Positions 10,660 through 20,900 are shown, counted from the stretch's first letter. The stretch is 64,000 nt of DNA from Bathymodiolus brooksi (GCA_963680875.1 OY804590.1:23002640-23066639), one strand, 5' to 3'. A program made the numbers and translations. Notes: generated by a model not told the origin, from the sequence alone.

Positions 10660-10805
10660 CCCACACGATGGATTGTTTGTAAGCTTGTCTTCGCCATGAA
10701 TAAAGCTGAATCACTGACCAATTGACGTTAAACAACTAATCAATCAGTGTTTCTAAATACATTTAATTATTAAGCGACATTTTGTGTATTATAGGTAGGC
10801 TGGTA

Positions 10806-10860
10806 TGTTTATGGTGTTTAACACCGCTTTCAACAATATTTCAGTTATATCGTGGCGGTT
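10806..10860 (-). mobile_element. SINE family A, tail fragment
   Basis: TATGGTGTTTAACACCGCTT, CAACAATATTTCAG and ATATCGTGGCGG only. The body and head are absent. Confidence 0.75.
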
Positions 10861-11394
10861 GTGTGTTATATGTTGTGATGTTTTTCTTACAGGAAGGATT
10901 GAATAAAGTGTTTGGTGAGGCTATCCAAATAGCAATGAATGCGCTATAAAAAAAAATAATAAAAAATTCCAAACAGTCGGAACCGTCCAAAAATCGTAGA
11001 AAGAGGTCAAATTGATACCCCCTAGTCAGCTCAATGTCCTGGCTTGGTATGGATACTTCAATAAAAAGGTAAAGTTTGTGATTAGGGCCCAAACCTCCCC
11101 TTTTCGTAACATGATGCGGTAATTCAAGTGCTTTTCTACTTGTGAGTAATATGCCAACTCTCATATATAACAGGGTGAACAACGTTATTAAAAGGAATGC
11201 TATTATCTTGATTTAATCTTCGTGACACAGAAGATGTAAACAATATTATTTTCAGTCAACAATCAACAATCATACACATGAACCAACACAGGTAACACAA
11301 GATTTATATAAATTCCTCTCCTTGAATAAAGATACAGCATATACAAATAAGAAGATAGAATCGACAAATTATAAAGATGTTATGATGTTATGAT

Positions 11395-11622
11395 CAATCT
11401 TAACGCCACTTTCAACAATATTTCAGTTATATCGTGGAGGTCAGTTTTATTGGTGAAGAACCCAAGAGAAAAACACCGACCTGTCGCAAATCACTGAATT
11501 TTTTTTATCATATAATTCCCTGATAGAGATTCGAACTCACAACATCAGTGGTGATAGGCACTGGTTGCATTGCATTGCACATTGTACATCCAACTACCAT
11601 ACGATCACGGCCACGAAATTTA
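11395..11622 (-). mobile_element. SINE family A
   Basis: Tail TAACGCCACTTTCAACAATA, an antisense B-box region (GATTCGAACTCACAAC), and head end CATACGATCACGGCCACG. Confidence 0.8.
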
Positions 11623-11705
11623 AAGAAGAAATAAGACTGCAATAAATTAGCAATGTTAGATTACCTAAGGACATATATTGTAGTAATGTAAACATTTCAT
11701 ACGGG

Positions 11706-11950
11706 GGTTAGGCGTTATGGTATTTAACGATACTTTCAACAACATTTCAGTTATTTCGTGGAGGTCAGTTTACTGGTGGAGGAAGAATACATGGAGAAAA
11801 CCACCGACCTGCCACTGACAAACTTTATCACATCATGTTGTATCGAGTACACCAAGCCTGAGCGGGATTCGAACTCACAACGTTAGTGGTGATAGGCACT
11901 CATTGCACATGTAGTTTTAGATCCAACTACCATACGATCGACATTACCAA
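11706..11950 (-). mobile_element. SINE family A, second copy in the same orientation
   Basis: About 90 bp after the previous copy: GGGTTAGGCGTTATGGTATT, then GGGATTCGAACTCACAAC and TTAGTGGTGATAGGCACT. Confidence 0.8.
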
Positions 11951-12084
11951 TAGGACATATTGTTTCATTAACCTTTATGAGAATTTTCATGAACAAACAA
12001 TGCAATATAAAATGATAAAGGTCATTGAAACCCATTTAACTTTGACTAAAACTTTATAAATAATAGACGATTTATGATTAGTTT

Positions 12085-12385
12085 TCACAGCTTGAATAAC
12101 CTCCATCACGTACGCTGATAGTTAAAAGATTCCGATCTAAGTACATCCTCATATTATTTAAGTCTGTGGGAAAATAATGCAAAGGACAAAACAGGATAGC
12201 CAAAAAAAAAAATGGATATCGAGCCCCTTCGGCATCTTCACACTCTTCTCAGTGCGCACGGCACGTTTCTGGAATAACCTTCATCATGTACACCCAAAGT
12301 TAAAAGATTGGAAAGGCATACATTTAAAAAGTCTTTGGGAGCATATAATCAAAGGCAAAAAGCAGGATACCAAAACCGACTAATG
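12085..12385 (-). mobile_element. retrozyme-like repeat, tandem dimer with 178-bp period
   Basis: GAATAACC occurs at 12094 and 12272. Both units continue with CATCA.GTAC, GTTAAAAGATT, AAGTCTNTGGGA and CAAAGG.AAAANAGGATA.CC. The left unit has lost its ribozyme core; the right unit keeps a recognisable one. Between them is a short piece like the end of a GATACC-type repeat (CCCCTTCGGCATCTTCACAC). Head-to-tail monomers of this length are expected of retrozymes copied from circular or concatemeric RNA. Confidence 0.65.
12252..12296 (-). ncRNA. hammerhead-ribozyme-like motif, copy 2
   Basis: GGTGTAC pairs with GTGCGCAC (helix I), and helix II is AGG/CCA with loop TTATT. The invariant first C of CTGATGA is A here, and the U before the cleavage site is C, so this copy should be inactive. 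Confidence 0.55.
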
Positions 12386-12389
12386 TTAC

Positions 12390-12760
12390 CTATGCCTGTA
12401 AATTTCAAACCTAAGTGTATCTAATAGACCGCCATTGGCGAGTCACTAACTATACTGAGAGGAACAGAAACCAACAAACATTAAAATTCATATTTGTGGA
12501 TTTATTGAAATAAAATAAAAAATATTTTTAGCGTAATGTGTTACCTTACAAATAGCAGTTTCGGGTTATTGATTTTTACTGAAATTTCAGCAACGCGTAT
12601 TCTAATTATTGTATTCTAACGATTTCTCACCAGTTGGACTGTTACTGAATAAACCGATATAATAACACAATTTGGGAAAAGACACCATAACTGTGTACAA
12701 TGCCAAATCAGAAACACACAACTATGGAGCATAACAGAGATACATTATTTTTCATTGCAG
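12390..12760. other. no feature recognised
   Basis: AT-rich sequence leading into the acceptor of the candidate exon at 12761. No repeat match was noticed. Confidence 0.5.
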
Positions 12761-12848
12761 AGAATTCCCCGAGACATTTTACAAAATTAGAGCATACCAG
12801 CGATTTAAGTTTAAGAGAATCAAGTGCACAAGTGTACGCCATTTACAG
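12761..12848 (+). CDS. candidate internal exon of an unidentified gene
   Basis: A good acceptor (TTTTTCATTGCAG) and a near-perfect donor (TTTACAG|GTGAGT) enclose 88 bases that are open in two frames. One frame gives LEHTSDLSLRESSAQVYAIY, which looks protein-like; the other gives FYKIRAYQRFKFKRIKCT. I recognise neither, and no partner exon was found. It could be chance. Confidence 0.3.
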
Positions 12849-13034
12849 GTGAGTGATTTATATAACTGAACATTGTCTGTAGTTGTTTCCTCTATCAGAA
12901 CCACCTGTCTTTACTAGATACTGAAGTTTAACGTTATCAATATTTATTGAATGTGATGTACTTAGATCGGGATCGGTATACATGTTCTCCGTCGTACTTC
13001 ACACAACCTGGAGAAATAAAGTATACGCGTACTT

Positions 13035-13360
13035 CTAACATTTTGCTGAAGTAGGGTATATGTAATACTAGCAATTTGTTGAAGTATGGTATATGTAATG
13101 CTAGCAACTTGTTGAAGTAAGGTGTATGTAATGCTAGTAGTTTAATGCTAGCAATTTGCTGAAGTAGGGTATATGTAATGCTAGCAATTTGTTGAAGTAG
13201 GATATATGTAATGCTAGCAATTTGCTGAAGTATGGTATATGTAATGCTAGCAATTTCCTGAAGTAGGGTATATGTAATGCTAGCAATTTGTTTAGTGTAG
13301 AAGGGTATTTGTAATGCTAGCAACTTGCTGAAGTAGGGTATATTTAATGCTAGTAATTGC
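13035..13360. repeat. 33-bp tandem repeat, about 9-10 degenerate units
   Basis: The unit is close to TGCTAGCAATTTGTTGAAGT plus AGGGTATATGTAA. Because 33 is divisible by three, the minus strand stays open and encodes an 11-residue repeat around QIASITYTLLQ. There is no start context, signal peptide or splice evidence, so I treat the ORF as a by-product. One unit near 13140 is shortened. Confidence 0.93.
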
Positions 13361-13915
13361 TGTTTGGCCTTTGCAAACTTTTAGTAGGGTATATTTAATG
13401 ATATTATATTTTAGAACTAGATTTCTTTTAACATTAGAAATTCAATATTTTTCGCTATTTTTTTTATTCTAGCTTCATTTGCCACGCCCACCAGGAAATA
13501 TAACGTTTGAAATTCCCGCGCGCGATGATTTCCGGTTTAAGATGTGAAACCACTAATTAACTTCTTTAAGGTTTTCTACTAAATTTATGTTTTTTCGAGC
13601 CTACCTGGCCATTTTATCTTAAATTTAACCTTTCCAAGACCATATATTTTCTGAAACGTACATGATTCCTCTACGTTCTGTCAAACTATCAGTGAAATGT
13701 CATGCTACGGAAAACACCTACTCTAAAAATAGCTCGGTCATCCCCAAGAAATTCAGTATGTATAGGTCATGCATCAAATCCTCCATAGAGGTAACAAAAT
13801 ACAACTAAGTCCATCAAATGTGGGCTCAAAATAATTCCTATATATTTAACTTCAATTATCAATTTTAATTACTCCATTCCATTCAGTAGTTTTCACAATA
13901 CTACAAATAAGTAAT

Positions 13916-14002
13916 TAAGGGTAATAACAAAATTACCGAACTCCGAACAATTTTACAAAGGGAAAGTCAAAACTCATAAGTATATAAACAGACAAAATCA
14001 GT
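13916..14002 (-). mobile_element. LINE 3' end, very short fragment
   Basis: TAAGGGTAATAACAAAATTA through CAAAATCAGT only, about 87 bp of the LINE 3' end. Confidence 0.8.
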
Positions 14003-14179
14003 GAAAAAGGAACTTTTTTCTTGAAAAGGAACTACTTTCGTATATGTTCTAAGCCCTGATTGGTGAATTAGTGGTTTGAAACCTTACACCAATCTATTGT
14101 AAACAGACGACAAAGATAAAAAAAAAATTAGTAACAGCACATGTACTGTTAGACTACTTGAAATTTCTTGCTGTTTGTC

Positions 14180-14720
14180 TCATTTAGTTTGTCAACTTAC
14201 ACTTATTATATTTTGTTTTAGTTTTGATTAATTATTGTACTCGATTTTATCCACTTAGTATTAATAAGCACAATACTGTTATAGAACGATCTGTTAAATC
14301 ATATGACAAAAATGTGTTTATATCAAAATTAACTGAAGTTAAATGGGAGAAGTGTTTTCTTTGCCTCAAATATTAATGATGCCTGGTTTAATTATAGGGA
14401 ATTTTTTATGAATATTTTGGATAGTGTAGCTCCTATCTAAGAAATTCGGGTTAAGCAGAGAACAGAGCCATGGATTTCAGCAGACATACTAGATTGTATA
14501 CAAATAAGAGATAGTCTTTTTCAAAAGTTTAAAAAATCTGGAAAATCAGATCATTACAAAACATTTTGTAAACTCAGAAATCATGTTCAGAGATCATGTA
14601 AAATTGCTAACTCAGAGTATTTTAGTAGTCAAATTGAAGAAAATAAAAACAACCCCAAAAAACTTTGGAGTAATTTTAAGAGTGTCTCAGAGAAAACCAT
14701 GCAAACTCTACAAAAATGTC
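14180..14720 (+). pseudogene. LINE ORF2 relic (linker between endonuclease and RT)
   Basis: One frame gives DAWFNYREFFMNILDSVAPI, a stop, then EIRVKQRTEPWISADILDCI, LRNHVQRSCKIANSEYFSSQ and NKNNPKKLW. This is the conserved linker of APE-type non-LTR retrotransposons. Endonuclease and RT domains are not present on either side, so it is a fragment. Confidence 0.75.
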
Positions 14721-14724
14721 CAGA

Positions 14725-15905
14725 TGCACTATCATAGTAAAATCAAAAATGGACCATATAGGTAAAGAAAAGGTCCATATGATCTAAAATATGATTTAAA
14801 TTTCATTGAAGATTGTTTCTATTTTTAGTAAGTTTTTTTTTAATATTCTATATAAAACGTCAAAAAATGCATTGACGTTCAACCGTAATTTAAAGCATTT
14901 AAAAGATGCATTTTTTTTTAAATGTTATGTTTAATTCATGATTAAACCCCATATATTTTATGATAGTGTAGTAGTAGCTTAGCATATTTAATAAATAAAA
15001 AATACATTTACATTTTGTATTAAGCCACATTATTGGAGGGAATATATGGAAAATCTCAGTTTTTTCAAAAAGGTAATTTTTTCATAAATTCAGTTAATTT
15101 TATCTTTAAGTGAGGATAACATTTTTATTTGAAATAAAACTGTTTTGGAATTATTCAGTATAGCACAAAATAATATCAAAAAATTTTCGTTGGCAAACAA
15201 CTACGTAACATAGAAAAATGTTCCCAAGTAAGGGTCGATTTGCTCATTTTCAACTTATATTGGCTTGTAATTTTATACTACAAAATGTCATTTACATGTA
15301 TATCATAAAAATTTTACTTAAATGGGATACTTAATTTTTTTCAATACTTTTAAAAACATTCTTATTATTGCAATTGTACAAAATGTATTTTATTCCATTA
15401 TAATGTGTTTCTGAAGAATTGTCCTGGGCTGAATAATTTGCATACGAAAATCAAATAAAATACTGATAAAAATATTATTAACGGTAAGTTGTGTTGTTGT
15501 TTTCCTCAATGCAAAAATATATGCTTTTGCTTTGTACAAAATGACATTCCATTGTTTAATATTTAATTTGGAACGTCATCAAAGGGAGGATTCAGCCCGG
15601 GACAATTACAATGGCTCCTTCCGCCCATGGAAGTCAGTAAATTTCAGCATCCAACAAAACGTTCTCTGTGACGCTCTGATGATGAATTAATTCCCGACAA
15701 AAGTAAGGCGGAAGTATATTTAGGTAGTATGGAATCGAAGCATACCACGAGATTTACAAGAAAAAAGCGTGCAAAAAAATAAACCGCTTTGTTTACATTT
15801 TGACCGATTTTGGCATTGGAAGCCTTGTTATTATTATATATATATTGGACACTATTTTCTGCCCATTGCTTATGTTATATTCATATTGACACAACATCTA
15901 GTGCC
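14725..15905. other. very AT-rich spacer, no gene recognised
   Basis: No ORF over about 60 codons looks coding. The segment 15590-15800 is less AT-rich but its frames close quickly. Confidence 0.5.
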
Positions 15906-15910
15906 TGTGG

Positions 15911-16100
15911 TCCAATGTTGTCTGTATCTCTCAATTGTCCATTCTTGATTGCCCCTTCGGTTTTCTCTATAACTTTTAGTTGTCTGTGTTGTGTTTTTGT
16001 ACTGTTTGTCTTCGTGGTGTGTTTTGTGTCCAATGTTGCCTGTATCTCTCAATTGTCCATTCTTGATTGCCCCTTCGGTTTTCTCTATAACTTTTATTCA
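15911..16100 (+). repeat. 118-bp direct repeat (two copies of a 68-bp core)
   Basis: CCAATGTTG.CTGTATCTCTC, CCATTCTTGATTGCCCCTTC and GGTTTTCTCTATAACTTTTA occur at about 15912-15978 and 16030-16097. The reverse of the same family is at 25645-25700 and 26184-26232. It is a divergent relative of the GATACC-type repeats (CACCGAAGGGGCAAT in place of GATACCAAAGGGGTAAT). Confidence 0.85.
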
Positions 16101-16446
16101 TTTCTCTGCTATGACTTATTCTTTGCTTTATAATAACAATGTATTTCTCTTTCTATGTCACGACTACTTCTTTGCTTCATGATATTACTTTTTGCTCTTT
16201 CTCTATGACGGTTTTTGCTACTACATGTATACTTTTTGTTAGTTGCGTCCTACGGTACTGACAAATTGTACTGTATTTTGGTACATTGTGGACAAATAGT
16301 ACAAGGTGAATAACGAGTGATAAAATGACAATTTTGTACACCTGCTTTATGTAAAACATTTCTATTTTAAAATCGTATGATTTTCTATCAAACTTACATC
16401 ATTTCATGTTATCTCTGCCGTGTGTGGCAGGTGGTCCATCAAATTG

Positions 16447-16458
16447 TATATATAATAA
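16447..16458 (+). promoter_or_regulatory. TATA box of secreted-protein gene, copy 1
   Basis: TATATATAATAA is followed about 35 bases on by a block conserved with the other two genes (AGCAATTCTTC, AATTCACCC, GAAGTAGGC). Conservation of the block at three loci with a TATA box at a similar distance makes this a likely core promoter. The start site is not visible directly and should fall near 16475. Confidence 0.7.
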
Positions 16459-16474
16459 ACAACGGAGAAGGTAA

Positions 16475-16528
16475 CTCTAGCAATTCTTCTGTCGAATTCA
16501 CCCAGAAGTAGGCGACAACTACATTTTG
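16475..16528 (+). other. noncoding exon 1 of secreted-protein gene, copy 1
   Basis: The exon ends TACATTTTG|GTAAGC at 16528. Its core AGCAATTCTTC and GAAGTAGGC matches exon 1 of copies 2 and 3 (34770-34815, 48100-48146). It would splice to the acceptor at 17861 and remove a 1.33-kb intron. The 5' boundary is estimated from the TATA box. Confidence 0.65.
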
Positions 16529-16564
16529 GTAAGCATACATATCAACATTATTTATTTTGTTGAT

Positions 16565-16667
16565 CTGTGTTTATCCTTTTGTCCTTTTTTTCTTTTGGCC
16601 ATTGTGTTGTCTGTTCTTTTACGGATTCTGATTACCCCTTTGGTATCTTCAAACTCTTCTTATAATA
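16565..16667 (+). repeat. GATACC-type repeat, partial, inside the 5'-UTR intron
   Basis: TTTTCTTTTGGCCATTGTGT, ACGGATTCTGATTACCCCTT and TGGTATCTTCAAACTCTTCT. The distal half of the element is missing. Confidence 0.85.
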
Positions 16668-17169
16668 TAAATTTGTCACAACTATAGAAAGTATGGATAG
16701 TTGAAACAATTGTATTTTGTCTCCAGTAGTCCTTTTTGCTTAATTTACCGAAAATATTTACACAAGTAATCAAATTTGTTTTTCTCTCTTTGTGGAGATA
16801 TGGGAATTTATGAAACTATAATCATAGAAATAATAATTTTATTTTGAAATCTTCATCAAAATTAAAAAAAAAATTAATAAATATTTTAAGTGTTGAATGC
16901 ATTGTACGTACATATGTTTGGCCCCATAGAACCGCCACTTTTTTATATTTAAGTGTTTGTACTAAGCCAGGAATGGCGTTTGTCTGCCATTGGGGTTCTA
17001 AGGGTGGACTCGAATAATTGTTTTCATTATTTTGTAGAATAAACAATAAGTAAATACTTTCATAATGACAGAAATATTTGCGATGGGAAAACAAGTTAAA
17101 GCTAAAGATATATTTTAAATTAATTTTATTTACGTGTCTATTCATATGTCAATATTTTGTGAAAAGGGG

Positions 17170-17300
17170 GTGCTGAGCCTAATGCTGTTCTCTGTACAAC
17201 ATGCAGCGTGTTGTTGTGTGAACTTGAACAGCCGAGAGTATATATAGCTCCAGCGCGGGGAACGTCTGATTGGCTTAAGGTTGGCCCTGGAGAGAGACAT
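17170..17300 (+). repeat. dispersed GC-richer repeat shared with 21826-21975
   Basis: AATGCTNTT.TCTGTA, GTTGTTGTGTG, GAGTATATA and CTCCAGCGCGGGG occur in the same order at both loci, ending in GGCCCTGG. It includes a TATA-like string but lies inside an intron here, so I regard it as a mobile repeat. Confidence 0.65.
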
Positions 17301-17394
17301 AAGGGGAAGGGAGTTGTACATATTTAATCGTCAAATTCAAAACCTTTTGCACATTCCCAATCTGATTCTAATATTACACGTTTTTACAACTTTC

Positions 17395-17600
17395 TATGCG
17401 AGTTATTTCCCTTATGACGGGAAAATAGTTCCCGGTCTAGCAGGAGCAAGGTAAAGACAACAAATTTGAGTATAATTTGATCACTTTTTGTAAATATTAG
17501 AACCTTGTAAAATTCAGGGGATAATTTTATAGCAAACAGAAAACGCACAAATTGTTTTTAATTTTAGAGTCAAAATCGGAAATATGCAAACGGTATATAA
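17395..17600 (+). repeat. dispersed repeat, inverted partner at 25465-25625
   Basis: ATTTCCCTTATGACGGGAAA, ATTAGAACCTTGTAAAATTC and AGGGGATAATTTTATAGCAA match the second locus in reverse complement. No ORF. Confidence 0.6.
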
Positions 17601-17870
17601 CAGGCAAATGACGTTTTAGTAAACATAGTTTATTGAAATAAAAATATATATAGTTAACACAACATGATGAAATTACAAGAATTAAACATTAAGATTTGGG
17701 ACCATGCAAAAGTTTTGCTAATATTATTCGTTTTCCTGGATGGAAGAACAGAAATCTTAGCGATATCGTATCAACACTTTCCACAAATTGATAACTGTCG
17801 TCTGCTTCAGTAAATTATTTCCTTTTTTGTTTATTGAAGAAAATTTTCAATGTCGTTGCAGGTTTCCAAG

Positions 17871-19946
17871 ATGATGTTGCTCTTATTATTGGCGCTTGGT
17901 ATCACCACATCCGTGGCTGTAATAGATGAACATAGAATTTCGCAGTTGGAGAAAAAACTGGAAGGCCTAAACTTGTTGGAAAGAAAGTTTGGTGATCTAG
18001 CACGACAACTTATGCTTACAGAATTAGCAATGGGAGAGAAAGCACGTACTGAATATGACTCTGGTATTAAGCAGATCCGTAGTACGAACGATGGTACAAA
18101 ATCCTACTTTCAACCAACACACACATATAATCAAGTGTGCTCCATACACGAACATTCAAATTACGACAGAACTGTTGGCATGGGAGAGTTCACTGCCGCT
18201 CTGAATGGAATAAATTTCAGAACGAGGCACAATGATTACAAATTGAGGATGCCGCATAGGACAAGCAAAAAGTTCCACCTACAGGAAGATGTCCCGTTTC
18301 CCAGGGTTCCACCTTCTGTCCTTCAAAAGCGTACTTTACAGGAACAAATTCGCGAAATGCAAAATTACTTCCGGGCATTCGCTTTCCAGAATTACCACTT
18401 TAGAGATTACCGACCCTACTTCAAACCAGTTGTATGCTACCTAGAAGGAACATGGACGACAAATACAAAAACATTAAGCGAGCCATTTGAAAGTGACCGC
18501 CATCACATTGACGCTGCAAATTGGTTTGACCTTCAAGAGAAAATTAGATTCACGTCTTATACCGGTGGCAAGCACTACCTCGAGAACTTCTCATATCTAC
18601 CCACAACCATTATGAATATGGTAAATGGTACCCCTGAGTATGCGCAGTGGAATTATAGGATATCGTGTCATCCCTTGAAGCATGATTTACCTTTGGGGGC
18701 GTTGAAACCCGTTGACGACATGGCTGCCAGAATAGGACACAGATGGAACATAACAAGATTTGCCCATACAAGGGCAGCACGCTTTACTCTAGCAGTAGAT
18801 ACAAGCACACATAGGAACCATTATCATTGGGAGAACGGATATGGAGATTTCTCCGACAGAATATATACCCAAGGGCTTCTAGATAAAATCATGGGCGAAA
18901 TCCCAGGGAAGGACAACTATCCTGGGGTACTACACGATAGCACATTTGGCCTTGAAACGTTAGATGCCCGTTATCCTAGGAATAAGACCTTGCTCAATAC
19001 CGCCTACTACCACAGATATTTCAGACATGACAAGAAAGGAGCAATGGGTACATTCACAGTGCACAGAGGTTATTCCGACAGAAACTTGTTCGTTGCTCAA
19101 ACGTCAAGTCCAAACGTTGCCGAGATGAAAATTAATTACTGCCAGAAAGACACACATACACACAAACAAGTATGCAAAACAGAAGGAGTGAAATATTCTT
19201 ATGCTATTCCACTTGAAATCATTTATCTCACTCCACTATTTTCATGGAATCCATACAACCTCGCATATATAACAGACAGACGTCAAAGGGCATCGGTCAT
19301 TGCTAATGGCAGAAATGGTGAATTGACTCATGCCAAAGCTTACAACGGAACAACATTCGATAAATTCTATAGAACTCCAGTTGAGTTTTTCCATGGCACA
19401 AATGTTGATAAAAATAAGGCTGACACCGATAAGGGAGCTGTAGGGGTTTTAGATAGACACGGTGCTGTAAAGAAAGTTCTTTCATCAGGAGTACGTATTA
19501 CACTTCCCGACATTCCAGGTGTTGGAAAATTGAGAATGAGATATCCCATCATGCCAATCACCAGTGAAGGTAATCAAATTGGTAAAGAGGTAGAGGCTAT
19601 CAAAGATGTCCTGAATCATTTGGAAACAATGGGTGCTTACTTACAAGAAAGACCCAGTGCTCTGTCCGGAGGCGGTAATGCACAAGCCGATGCTCACTTC
19701 CGTACATCTGTAACCAATCAAGACCCACCAGGCCACCATTACCATGAGTTATATATACCACATGAGGACATGCTTGCATTGGCTAAAGGAACATCAGTAA
19801 CTGTAGTTACAACGACCGATAACTCACATGACCATAAACTGGAAATAACCTACGACCAAGCAAACCACAAATATGTAATACATAAATGTGATGCAATGGA
19901 CCATTGTTGGGATGGACATTCTGCTGACCTCACAAGGCTAGATTAA
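17871..19946 (+). CDS. secreted histidine-rich protein of unknown function, copy 1 (691 aa)
   Basis: A single uninterrupted coding exon. The frame is open from an ATG at 17850, but that ATG lies in the intron. The acceptor GTTGCAG ends at 17861, leaving 9 bases before ATG 17871, exactly as in copies 2 and 3. Starting there also gives the same 17-residue signal peptide (MMLLLLLALGITTSVAV). After it comes an amphipathic, probably coiled helix (about residues 18-60) with a 10-residue insertion relative to the paralogs. The body has five N-glycosylation sequons (NFS, NGT, NIT, NKT, NGT), seven cysteines and HxH-type clusters: IHEH, NHYHW, DTHTHK, GHHYHELYI, SHDHKLE and a final HKCDAMDHCWDGHS. These suggest metal binding, which is an inference. 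No known domain was recognised and there are no transmembrane segments beyond the signal. Confidence 0.9.
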   Translation: MMLLLLLALGITTSVAVIDEHRISQLEKKLEGLNLLERKFGDLARQLMLTELAMGEKARTEYDSGIKQIRSTNDGTKSYFQPTHTYNQVCSIHEHSNYDRTVGMGEFTAALNGINFRTRHNDYKLRMPHRTSKKFHLQEDVPFPRVPPSVLQKRTLQEQIREMQNYFRAFAFQNYHFRDYRPYFKPVVCYLEGTWTTNTKTLSEPFESDRHHIDAANWFDLQEKIRFTSYTGGKHYLENFSYLPTTIMNMVNGTPEYAQWNYRISCHPLKHDLPLGALKPVDDMAARIGHRWNITRFAHTRAARFTLAVDTSTHRNHYHWENGYGDFSDRIYTQGLLDKIMGEIPGKDNYPGVLHDSTFGLETLDARYPRNKTLLNTAYYHRYFRHDKKGAMGTFTVHRGYSDRNLFVAQTSSPNVAEMKINYCQKDTHTHKQVCKTEGVKYSYAIPLEIIYLTPLFSWNPYNLAYITDRRQRASVIANGRNGELTHAKAYNGTTFDKFYRTPVEFFHGTNVDKNKADTDKGAVGVLDRHGAVKKVLSSGVRITLPDIPGVGKLRMRYPIMPITSEGNQIGKEVEAIKDVLNHLETMGAYLQERPSALSGGGNAQADAHFRTSVTNQDPPGHHYHELYIPHEDMLALAKGTSVTVVTTTDNSHDHKLEITYDQANHKYVIHKCDAMDHCWDGHSADLTRLD

Positions 19947-20079
19947 ATTCCAAAAACGTTCCTAAATCTTATAAGTAAATGTTTATACTTGTTATTTTTA
20001 TCTTTGTCATCGTTTCCCAGTTGATCGCTGAAGATTGGGTACTTAGTTTTAGCTTTTCGTAATAGTATTTGTTTTCGAT

Positions 20080-20085
20080 AATAAA
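20080..20085 (+). terminator. polyadenylation signal for copy 1
   Basis: AATAAA lies 134 bases after the stop, at the left edge of a retrozyme-like repeat. The same AATAAAAACGTAGATATC edge occurs at 53632, so the signal may have come with the repeat. Confidence 0.4.
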
Positions 20086-20268
20086 AACGTAGATATCATA
20101 TTTAGTGCGCACAACGCATTTCTGGAATAACCTTCATCAGGTAAACTCAAAATCTAAAGATTGGAAAGCCAAATAATTTAAAGCTTTGTGAGCAATAAAC
20201 CCAAAGGACCTAAACAGGAGAAAATATCGACAAAGGTCCCCTATGTCTGAGGGAGGAGAACCTTAGTT
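20086..20268 (-). mobile_element. retrozyme-like repeat, copy 3
   Basis: About 183 bp from ACGTAGATATCATATTTAGT to GGAGGAGAACCTTA, matching copy 1 over its whole length and copy 4 over its first half. No ORF. Confidence 0.7.
20105..20148 (-). ncRNA. hammerhead-ribozyme-like motif, copy 3
   Basis: Minus strand: GAGTTTAC, intact CTGATGA, helix II AGG-TTATT-CCA, GAAA, TGCGTT, GTGCGCAC. The cleavage-site C is T here and helix I is weakened by one change, so activity is doubtful, but the core is unmistakably the same as in the other copies. Confidence 0.55.
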
Positions 20269-20559
20269 TTATTAATTATTACATTATTTAGGAACTGTAA
20301 ATTTCAGTAATAAATATATATAATAAACCATGTCAGTACCGAAGCACTGACTACTGGTTGGATAATGCATTCTCGTGATTCCTTTAAATATTTAACTACT
20401 CGAATAGACAAAGCAATACAAGTGATGCATATAATGATAAATGAACAGCAAAACAATAAACCGGACGGAAAAACACAAACTCTCACATTAAAACAAGAAC
20501 AAGACAATGTGCTTTACCCGTCGTGAAAACATCACTTATTAAGTCTGTATAAAGTACAA

Positions 20560-20900
20560 AAAAAAAAGATTGAAGATACCAAAGGAGTAATCAGATGCAG
20601 TAAATATAAAAGGACAGACAATACAATGGCCAGAAACTTGGCTTGAACGTTCCTTAAAGTGCCCACTACAAAATGTACATTAATTGTACCGATATGAAAT
20701 CTACGATTTAGCATGCAATCACCACAGGTTTAACGTGAAAAGTTTGAAAATACCAAGGAGCCAATCAGAAGCCGTACCGAAGAAGGACAAATAATACAAC
20801 GACAAAGTGGAAACCGAACAAAAGGACAAACAATATTCTACAAAACACTACACAGAAAACTAAAGATTGAGCAACACGAACACAACTAAAAAGGGTAAGC
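20560..20900 (-). repeat. two GATACC-type repeat copies in the same orientation
   Basis: The first (20560-20640) reads GATTGAAGATACCAAAGGAG and AGGACAGACAATACAATGGC. The second (20733-20900) reads GTTTGAAAATACCAAGGAGC and continues to AAACACTACACAGAAAACTA and GATTGAGCAACACGAAC. Confidence 0.85.

Noticed and set aside
12937..13323. 128-residue repetitive protein on the minus strand
   Set aside because: It is fully explained by a 33-bp tandem repeat whose length is a multiple of three. No start, splice or composition evidence.
15660..15720. hammerhead motif at CTCTGATGATGAATTAATTC
   Set aside because: There is no GAAA at the correct distance and no helix I or II pairing.
17850..17870. ATG at 17850 as start of the first large protein
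   Set aside because: It lies before a splice acceptor that is conserved in position with the two paralogs, and it would give a longer signal region than theirs.
17871..19946. tyrosinase or hemocyanin identity for the histidine-rich proteins
   Set aside because: The histidines do not form the paired HxxxH and spaced-His copper sites of type 3 copper proteins; they cluster as HxH motifs, mostly near the C-terminus.
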